From positions 1 to 64,000 of the forward strand of contig DAOUJW010000021.1 in the NCBI GenBank assembly GCA_034422115.1: a stretch of 64,000 bases of DNA. The letters are read 5' to 3'. Below are positions 58,387-64,000 of the stretch, piece after piece. The notes beneath the pieces are model-generated. The model made no database searches. It was not told the DNA's origin and saw only the letters and a list, made by a program, of their open reading frames with translations. Source of the DNA: DAOUJW01 sp034422115 (GTDB lineage Bacteria; Chloroflexota; Dehalococcoidia; Lucifugimonadales; UBA2985). Numbering within the stretch: the stretch's first letter is position 1; the number at the start of each line of letters is the position of its first letter. The position numbers were made by a program, and so were the translations under genes.

Positions 58387-59808
58387 ATGTCTATCAGGTT
58401 CGGCACCGACGGCTGGCGGGCCATCATCGCCGAGGACTTCACCTTCGATAACGTCCGTCTCTGCACCCGGGGCGTGGTGCAGTACATGCTTCAGCAGGGG
58501 CTGGGCCAGAGGGGTCTCGTGGTGGGCTACGACACGCGGTTCGCCTCCGAGGACTTCGCCCGGACGGTGGCCGAGACCGCCGCGGGCGGCGGCGTCAACG
58601 TCTTCCTCAGCGACAGGCCAGCGCCCACTCCAGTAGTCACGTACAACATCGTGGACCGCCAGGCCGGGGGAGCAGTTGTCATCACGGCCAGCCATAACCC
58701 GCCGAACTGGAACGGCTACAAGTACAAGCCGGACTACGCCGGCAGCGCCTCGCCAGAGATAACGGAGTCCATCGAGGGGTTCATAGACGCCGTTCCAGAC
58801 GGCAGCGCCGCTCCCCATGTGCCCTGGGACGAGGCCCTGGCAAAAGGCGTTGGGCAGCAAATCGACCCCTCTGCCGCGTACAACGAGCACCTTGGCCGCC
58901 TGCTGGACCTCCCGGCCCTGAGGGACGCCGGGCTGAAGCTAGTGGTTGACCCCATGCACGGGGCCGGCGCGGGCTACCTCCCGTCCATACTGGGAGGAGG
59001 CAAGACCACCCTGAAGGAGATTCACAGCGAGCGCAACCCCGCCTTCCCCGGAATGCGCCAGCCTGAGCCCATATCCGAGAACCTCGCGGAGCTGCCCGGG
59101 TTGGTGACGGGAATGAACGCCGACGCCGGCTTTGCGCTGGACGGAGACGCCGACAGGTTCGGGCTGATTGACGAGAAGGGCCGGTTCGTATCTCCGCTTC
59201 AGGTTTTTGCCCTGCTGGCGCTGTATATGCTGGAGGTGCGGGGAGAGCGCGGGCCTCTGGTCAAGTCGATAACCACAACCCACATGATATACCGGCTTGG
59301 AGAGGAGTTTAGCGTCCCGGTCTTTGAGACCCCCGTGGGCTTCAAGTACGTGGGGCCACTGATGATCCAGGAGGGCGCGCTGATCGGCGGCGAGGAGAGC
59401 GGCGGATACGGCTTCCGCGGCCACATCCCCGAGCGGGACGGCATAGTCAGCGGCCTCTTCATCCTGGACATGATGGCCAGGACCGGCAAGCGTCCCTCTG
59501 AGCTGCTGGACTACCTGTACGACAGGGTCGGCCCCCACTTCTACGACCGCAGTGACATCCCGCTGCCCCCTGATGGGCGAGACAAGCTGGTCAAGAACAT
59601 CGGGAACGTCAGCCCGGACTCCATCTGCGGAGTGAAGGTTGCCAGCCGGGACAGCACGGACGGGTACCGGTTCATTCTGGAGGACGGCTCGTGGGTGACC
59701 ATTCGCCTCTCCGGGACTGAACCACTGCTTCGCATATACGCAGAGGGCAATAGCGCCGACAGGGTAGAAGCGCTTCTGTCGGAGGCCAGGAGCCTGGTGG
59801 ACCTTTGA
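58387..59808 (+). CDS. phosphoglucomutase/phosphomannomutase
   Basis: A 473-residue alpha-D-phosphohexomutase. FGTDGWRAIIAEDFTFDNV opens the protein; the phosphoserine loop is VVITASHNPPNWNGYKYKP, the metal loop DGDADRFGLID, the sugar-binding loop GGEESGGYGFRGHIPERDGI and the phosphate-binding RLSGTEPLLRIYAE. The ATG at 58387 is preceded by AAGGAGAAG. It converts hexose-6-P to hexose-1-P, feeding the upstream nucleotidyltransferase. Its stop overlaps the next start. Confidence 0.93.
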   Translation: MSIRFGTDGWRAIIAEDFTFDNVRLCTRGVVQYMLQQGLGQRGLVVGYDTRFASEDFARTVAETAAGGGVNVFLSDRPAPTPVVTYNIVDRQAGGAVVITASHNPPNWNGYKYKPDYAGSASPEITESIEGFIDAVPDGSAAPHVPWDEALAKGVGQQIDPSAAYNEHLGRLLDLPALRDAGLKLVVDPMHGAGAGYLPSILGGGKTTLKEIHSERNPAFPGMRQPEPISENLAELPGLVTGMNADAGFALDGDADRFGLIDEKGRFVSPLQVFALLALYMLEVRGERGPLVKSITTTHMIYRLGEEFSVPVFETPVGFKYVGPLMIQEGALIGGEESGGYGFRGHIPERDGIVSGLFILDMMARTGKRPSELLDYLYDRVGPHFYDRSDIPLPPDGRDKLVKNIGNVSPDSICGVKVASRDSTDGYRFILEDGSWVTIRLSGTEPLLRIYAEGNSADRVEALLSEARSLVDL

Positions 59809-60890
59809 TGGACAACCACGCAGACACGCCCCTGGACGCCCCCGGGCTCTATGAGAAGCTGGACCCGTCCGGCCTCCGGGAGAGGATAGCCGACCTCCCC
59901 AACCAGTGCCTCCACGCGTGGGAGGAGGGGCTGAGCTTCAGCCTGCCAAGTAGCTACAGAAAGGCGCGGAACGTCATTCTGGCGGGCGTGGGAGGCTCCG
60001 CAATAGGCGGAGACCTGATGGGAGACCTCATCACCAGAGACGGCTCGCCGCTGGTGACCGTATGCCGCGACTACCATCTGCCGCCGTACCTGGGGCCGGA
60101 CTCCCTGGTCATTGTATCCAGCTACTCCGGCAACACGGAGGAGACCCTGGCAGCGTTTCAGGACGCCATCGAGCGCAAAGCGAAGGTGGTGGCGGTGACC
60201 ACCGGAGGACGCCTGTTGCAGTTGGCCCGGAAGGAGGGCGTGCCTTCCTTTCAGATCGACTACGTGGGAGAGCCACGGACGGCCCTCGGCTACAGCTTCC
60301 TTGTGCCCTTGGCTATGGTGCAAAGCCTTGAGCTAACCTCCACCAACAACAACGAGGCCCTGGTGGAGGCAACCGAGGTGCTCATCTCCCTGAGCCATCA
60401 CCTGGAGCCGGTCATGCCCACCCACGACAACCCCGCCAAGGAGCTTGCAACAACGCTCCAGGGGAAGCTGATAGTGATCTACGGCGGCGGTATGCTGTCC
60501 GGCGTAGCCCGCCGCTGGAAGACCCAGTTCAACGAGAACGCCAAGGCGTGGGCCTTTGCGGAGTTGCTGCCGGAGGCGGGACACAACTCCATAGCGGGGC
60601 TTCACTGGCCCAAGCCAATGGGCAAGAGGGCGTGTGGGGTGCTGCTGAACACCCTGAGCCTTCACCCGCGCATCAAGCTGAGATACCAGGTCATAGAGGA
60701 GCTGCTGGGTCAGGCGGGTGTGGAGTGTCGAACGGTTGACGGCATTGGGCAGAGTTACCTTGCCCAGATGCTGAGCACCGTAATGTTCGGGGACTACACC
60801 AGCTACTACCTGGCGCTGCTGAACGGGGAAGACCCGTCGCCCGTGCCGCCCCTGGACTACCTCAAGAGCAAGCTCCAGGACACGGGGTAG
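59808..60890 (+). CDS. bifunctional phosphoglucose/phosphomannose isomerase
   Basis: A 360-residue SIS-domain isomerase. NVILAGVGGSAIGGDLMGDLI and VIVSSYSGNTEETLAAFQDAI are the sugar-phosphate binding loops of the first SIS domain. Later KTQFNENAKAWAFAELLPEAGHNSIAGLHWP carries the family's conserved Glu and His. This PGI/PMI group, best known in archaea and some bacteria, interconverts fructose-6-P with glucose-6-P and mannose-6-P. The ATG at 59808 overlaps the previous stop (TGATGG), so the three sugar genes are tightly linked. Confidence 0.9.
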   Translation: MDNHADTPLDAPGLYEKLDPSGLRERIADLPNQCLHAWEEGLSFSLPSSYRKARNVILAGVGGSAIGGDLMGDLITRDGSPLVTVCRDYHLPPYLGPDSLVIVSSYSGNTEETLAAFQDAIERKAKVVAVTTGGRLLQLARKEGVPSFQIDYVGEPRTALGYSFLVPLAMVQSLELTSTNNNEALVEATEVLISLSHHLEPVMPTHDNPAKELATTLQGKLIVIYGGGMLSGVARRWKTQFNENAKAWAFAELLPEAGHNSIAGLHWPKPMGKRACGVLLNTLSLHPRIKLRYQVIEELLGQAGVECRTVDGIGQSYLAQMLSTVMFGDYTSYYLALLNGEDPSPVPPLDYLKSKLQDTG

Positions 60891-60943
60891 TTTTTACGTG
60901 GCATGTACCGGCTATGCGCCGGCGCCCGTTAGAATACCTACTC

Positions 60944-61045
60944 CTTCCCGCTCATGGTGAGCCTGTCGAACCATTTGAGCGGGAATACAGCGGGCGGACT
61001 TCCCACCGCTCATTTCCTTCGACAAGCTCAGGATGAGCGGTGGTA
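60944..61045. repeat. dispersed palindromes between convergent operons
   Basis: CCCGCTCATGGTGAGCCTGT with CGAACCATTTGAGCGGG (about 60948-60984), and CCGCTCATTTCCTTCGACAA then GCTCAGGATGAGCGG (about 61007-61041). Both fold as hairpins and may stop transcription from both sides. The gap 60891-61089 shows no gene. Confidence 0.75.
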
Positions 61046-61089
61046 TGGGACATTCTTAGCACGTCCCTCAGAGATGTCAAAAAGAACAT

Positions 61090-61953
61090 CTAGTAGTCCA
61101 ACTCCCGTAGGAACTCCGCGAAGGACGGCCCCATGTCCTCACGCTGCAACGCCAGTGACACCGACGCCTTGAGCAGGCCCAGGGGGTTGCCCACGTCGTA
61201 CCGCACTCCCTCAAAGCGCAGGGCGTACGCAGCCTGGCTCTCCAGCAGCATCCCTATGCCGTCGGTGAGCTGGATTTCACCGATGGCCCCGGGCGTCACC
61301 CTCGTCAGGCAGTCAAAGACCTCCGGCGTTAGCACGTAGCGCCCGACAACGCCCAGGTTGGAGGGCGCGTCCTGTGGCGCGGGCTTCTCCACCATGCCGC
61401 GTATCCGATAAACGCCGTCGGCCACCGGCTCAGGGGCGACCACGCCGTAGTTCTGGATGGCCGGCCCCGGCACCTCCTCCACCGCTATCACGCTGCCGCC
61501 GTACTCGTTGTACACGTCCAGCAGTTGGGACAGCGCGCCCCTCTCCGAGGCTATGATGTCGTCCGGGAGGATGACGGCGAATGGCTCGTCGCCCACGGCG
61601 CGGGCGGCGCACAGCACCGCGTGCCCAAGGCCAAGCTGCTCCGCCTGTCGCACATAGGTCAGCTCCACAATCTCCGAGAGGCCGCGCACCATGGACAGCC
61701 GCGCGGAGTCGCCCCTGACCGACAGCGATCCCTCCAACTCCAGGTGGCGATCAAAGTAGTCGCCGATGGCCTCCTTGCCCTTGGCGGTGATGACTATCAC
61801 CTGCTCAATGCCCGCCTCCGCCGCCTCCTCAATGACGTACTGAATCGCGGCCCGGTCCACCAAGGGCATAAGCTCCTTGGGCACGGCCTTGCTCATAGGC
61901 AGGAAGCGGGTGCCCAGCCCGGCGGCGGGTATAACGGCCCTTCTCACCTTCAT
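61090..61953 (-). CDS. galU: UTP-glucose-1-phosphate uridylyltransferase
   Basis: A 287-residue GalU that makes UDP-glucose. RRAVIPAAGLGTRFLPMSKAVPKELMPLVDRAAIQYVIEEAAEAGIEQVIVIT, AEQLGLGHAVLCAARAVGDEPFAVILPDDII, VGRYVLTPEVFDCL and PGAIGEIQLTDGIGML are classic. It follows hisA by 17 bases and is the last gene of a minus-strand operon. Position after histidine genes is unusual and likely reflects simple co-transcription. Confidence 0.95.
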   Translation of the reverse strand: MKVRRAVIPAAGLGTRFLPMSKAVPKELMPLVDRAAIQYVIEEAAEAGIEQVIVITAKGKEAIGDYFDRHLELEGSLSVRGDSARLSMVRGLSEIVELTYVRQAEQLGLGHAVLCAARAVGDEPFAVILPDDIIASERGALSQLLDVYNEYGGSVIAVEEVPGPAIQNYGVVAPEPVADGVYRIRGMVEKPAPQDAPSNLGVVGRYVLTPEVFDCLTRVTPGAIGEIQLTDGIGMLLESQAAYALRFEGVRYDVGNPLGLLKASVSLALQREDMGPSFAEFLRELDY

Positions 61954-61970
61954 GGCATCTCCTTTGGCGG

Positions 61971-62684
61971 CTACGCCGCAGCGATGGCTTCCCTCAAGTC
62001 AATCGCGCCCTCGTACAGCGCCTTGCCGACAATTGTGCCCTCAACCCCCAGCCCAGCCAGTCGGCGTAGGTGCTCAATGGAGGACACCCCGCCGGAGGCT
62101 ATCACCGCAGCGTCGGCGCTCTTTATAAGCTCTTCAATGGCCTGGAAGTTAGGCTCGGTCATGGTGCCGTCCCGGGATATGTCTGTGTAGACAAAGCGCC
62201 TGATGCCCAGCGCCGCCATTTGATGAACCAGGTCTATGGCGGTGACATCGCTGGACTCACGCCAGCCGCGAGTGGCGACCAGCCCGTCGCGCGCGTCTAC
62301 GCCCACAATGAGCGCCTCTGGCCCGAAGCGTTGGCAGGCAGCCTCCACCAGGTCGGGGTTGCCCACGGCGCTGGTGCCCAGAACAACGCGCCCCACGCCT
62401 ATGCCCAGCGCCTTCTTCACTGCGTCCATGTCCCTGATGCCGCCGCCCATCTGAATCGGCGACGTCAGGGAACCTGCAATGCTCTCAATGACGCCGAGGT
62501 TGACCGGCTCGCCCCTGGCGGCTCCGTCCAGGTCAACCACGTGCAGGCGGACTGCGCCCATCTCCTGCCAGCGCAGGGCAACCTCCACGGGGTCGTCCGA
62601 GTACACGGTCTCTTGGGCGTAGTCACCCTGGAAGAGGCGGACGCACCTGCCGCCCCTCAGGTCGATGGCCGGGATGACCTCCAT
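61971..62684 (-). CDS. hisA: phosphoribosylformimino-AICAR ribotide isomerase
   Basis: A 237-residue (beta-alpha)8 barrel, the fourth step of histidine synthesis. Catalytic Asp in MEVIPAIDLRGGRCVRLFQGDY and the second in the RRFVYTDISRDGTM segment; HVVDLDGA, IQMGGGIRDM and IASGGVSSIEHLR phosphate loops are present. It begins directly after the hisH stop, without overlap. HisF, the HisH partner, is not in the window. In some actinobacteria HisA also isomerises PRA (PriA); nothing here decides that. Confidence 0.95.
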   Translation of the reverse strand: MEVIPAIDLRGGRCVRLFQGDYAQETVYSDDPVEVALRWQEMGAVRLHVVDLDGAARGEPVNLGVIESIAGSLTSPIQMGGGIRDMDAVKKALGIGVGRVVLGTSAVGNPDLVEAACQRFGPEALIVGVDARDGLVATRGWRESSDVTAIDLVHQMAALGIRRFVYTDISRDGTMTEPNFQAIEELIKSADAAVIASGGVSSIEHLRRLAGLGVEGTIVGKALYEGAIDLREAIAAA

Positions 62685-63305
62685 CTAGCCCCTCGCGCCG
62701 TCCTTCGCCACCGACCGCAGGAAGTTCTCGTAGAGGCGCAGTCCCACGGCCCCGCTCTTCTCCGGGTGGAACTGGGTGGCCACCAGGTTGTCCCTGGCCA
62801 CCATGCTGCAGAACTGCGATGCGTAGTCGGTGGCACCCAGTATAATGCTGCGGTCTTGGGGGTCGGCGTAGTAGCTGTGTACAAAGTAGAAGTAGGAGCC
62901 GCTCTCGACGCCCTCCAGGACGGGATGGTCTCTCTCAAAGGTCACTTCGTTCCAGCCCATGTGCGGGGTCTTGACGCTGTCAGGGAACTTCCTGACCCTG
63001 CCGGGAACTACGCCCAGGCAGGGAATCGACCCCTCTTCCGACGACTCCAGCAGCAGCTGCAAGCCCAGGCAGACACCGAAAAAGGGCGCGCCCTTACGGA
63101 TGACGGTCCTTATTGGCTCCACCAGCCCCCTCTCCTTCAGGGCGGTCATTGCTGAATCGGAAGCGCCCACGCCGGGCAGGATGACAGCCCTGGCGCTGAG
63201 CACCTTCCTCGGGTCGCCGGTCACCTCCGGGGCGTACCCCAGCTTCTCTATAGCCTTGGCAACGCTCCGCAGGTTGCCGGCGCCGTAGTCAACAATCGCA
63301 ATCAT
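62685..63305 (-). CDS. hisH: imidazole glycerol phosphate synthase, glutaminase subunit
   Basis: A 206-residue class I glutamine amidotransferase that delivers ammonia to HisF. IAIVDYGAGNLRSVAKAIEKLGY, LPGVGASDSAMTALKE, the nucleophile elbow FFGVCLGLQLLLESSEEG with catalytic Cys, and the C-terminal VATQFHPEKSG with His and Glu are all intact. It stands first of the two histidine genes and 74 bases after the adenosyltransferase gene. Confidence 0.95.
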   Translation of the reverse strand: MIAIVDYGAGNLRSVAKAIEKLGYAPEVTGDPRKVLSARAVILPGVGASDSAMTALKERGLVEPIRTVIRKGAPFFGVCLGLQLLLESSEEGSIPCLGVVPGRVRKFPDSVKTPHMGWNEVTFERDHPVLEGVESGSYFYFVHSYYADPQDRSIILGATDYASQFCSMVARDNLVATQFHPEKSGAVGLRLYENFLRSVAKDGARG

Positions 63306-63379
63306 TCAACACGCCTTTCGATAGTCCTGAAGTATTCCGCCAAGTCCAACACCGGCTTCGCCAACCGCCGCTCAGAGAA

Positions 63380-63940
63380 TCAGGCCCTTACGCCAGTAAG
63401 AACCTCCACGGGGAGATGCCTGTCCTCAAAGCGCGCCATGACGAAAGCCAGGTCCGCCAGGCGGTTGAGGTACTGTATCACAACCGGGTTGTACAGGAGG
63501 TCCTGCTCCTTGAGGGCAACGACCCTGCGCTCAGCCCTGCGCAGTATGCTGCGGGCCAGGTCCAGGGCGCCGGAGGCCGGAGTCGCGCCGGGGATGATGA
63601 AGGCGTTGGGCAGGGTCATCTGGCCGTTCAACTCATCTATCAGCGCCTCCAAGCGGTCCACCATCTCCGGGGTGACCACGCTGAAGTGCTTCACCAGCCT
63701 GGAGTACTCCGATGGATCGGTTGCGAGCTCACCGCCCACCACAAAGAGCTCCCTCTGCACCTCCATGATGATCTCCTTCAACCGCTCATCCTGCACAAGG
63801 GAGCGCGCCAAGCCAAGGGCAGAAACGGCCTCGTCCACCGTGCCGTACGCCTCGCAGCGCATGTCCGTCTTGGACACCCGGCCGCCGTAGAGCAGGCCTG
63901 TCTCCCCTTCGTCTCCGCGCTTGGTGTAAATCTTGGGCAA
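63380..63940 (-). CDS. PduO-type cob(I)alamin adenosyltransferase
   Basis: A 186-residue ATP:cob(I)alamin adenosyltransferase that makes adenosylcobalamin. The ATP-binding N-terminus PKIYTKRGDEGETGLLYGGRVSK, EAYGTVDEAVSALGLAR, FIIPGATPASGALDLARSILRRAERRVVAL and IQYLNRLADLAFVMAR are the PduO signature. Start is TTG at 63938-63940 with GGAGGTG upstream. It leads the hisH-hisA-galU group. Cofactor users such as B12-dependent mutases are not in the window. Confidence 0.95.
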   Translation of the reverse strand: MPKIYTKRGDEGETGLLYGGRVSKTDMRCEAYGTVDEAVSALGLARSLVQDERLKEIIMEVQRELFVVGGELATDPSEYSRLVKHFSVVTPEMVDRLEALIDELNGQMTLPNAFIIPGATPASGALDLARSILRRAERRVVALKEQDLLYNPVVIQYLNRLADLAFVMARFEDRHLPVEVLTGVRA

Positions 63941-63959
63941 GCTGCACCTCCGCCCGCGA

Positions 63960-63968
63960 ATTATAGCA
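63960..63968 (-). promoter_or_regulatory. extended -10 promoter of the adenosyltransferase-his-galU operon
   Basis: On the minus strand TGCTATAAT (63968 down to 63960) is an extended -10 element, 19 bases before the TTG start. Confidence 0.65.
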
Positions 63969-64000
63969 TAAGGCCTGGCTATCGATTCAATCTCTACATC

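Overview
The window looks like a chromosomal segment of a GC-rich Chloroflexota bacterium, most plausibly Dehalococcoidia/SAR202-like, probably from a metagenome-assembled genome. This is inferred from protein style (lipoproteins with long Thr/Pro/Ala-rich linkers, tandem family III CoA-transferases, CoaBC variants), frequent TTG/GTG starts, -10 boxes very close to start codons, and dispersed palindromic repeats between most genes. No taxonomic marker was searched.

Layout. 1-4.4 kb: rpsT, bifunctional rel and the divergent hisS. 4.4-7.7 kb: an AT-richer cassette of a methyltransferase-like protein, a SplB-type radical SAM protein and a membrane-associated protein. 7.5-10.2 kb: two MaoC-fold hydratases and an NCS2 permease fused to an ATPase-like domain. 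10.2-13.9 kb: a REP-flanked GIY-YIG nuclease, a two-gene restriction-modification system (nuclease-methylase fusion plus specificity subunit) and a DUF2442 protein. 14-20.3 kb: tandem CoA-transferase, alpha/beta hydrolase, CurA-like reductase, folD. 20.5-26.6 kb: metF, acpS, nnrDE, a higBA toxin-antitoxin module, coaX, coaBC and tRNA-Met. 26.6-28.1 kb: an ApeA-like HEPN protein and a broken nucleotidyltransferase. 28.2-35.5 kb: envelope proteins (two redoxin lipoproteins, one apparently a selenoprotein, MFS, LiaF-like, M16 peptidase). 36-40.5 kb: methyltransferase, a zinc-binding protein with an inserted AztD-like propeller, and a Fur-family regulator with candidate operators. 40.7-47.3 kb: hicB with a damaged hicA, tRNA-Ala, livGFHM, and livJ on the other strand. 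47.4-50.8 kb: an ABC-2 exporter, a DUF4258-like gene, YihY.

50.8-60.9 kb is a metabolic block. mtnA, mtnP, a PfkB/adenosine kinase-like gene, ahcY and metK recycle S-adenosylmethionine by-products (methylthioadenosine, adenosylhomocysteine, adenosine). They are followed by three sugar genes (nucleotidyltransferase, phosphohexomutase, PGI/PMI). The last 3 kb on the minus strand holds a probable operon: PduO-type cobalamin adenosyltransferase, hisH, hisA, galU.

The most notable items are (1) an in-frame TGA at the first position of a thioredoxin CxxC motif with a SECIS-compatible hairpin, (2) the AztC/ZnuA protein carrying an AztD-like propeller inside its His-rich loop, (3) the tRNA-adjacent HEPN/MNT remnant locus, (4) the BcgI-like restriction pair, and (5) a higBA module lying between two copies of the coaX promoter. 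No rRNA, CRISPR array, prophage or classical insertion sequence was seen.
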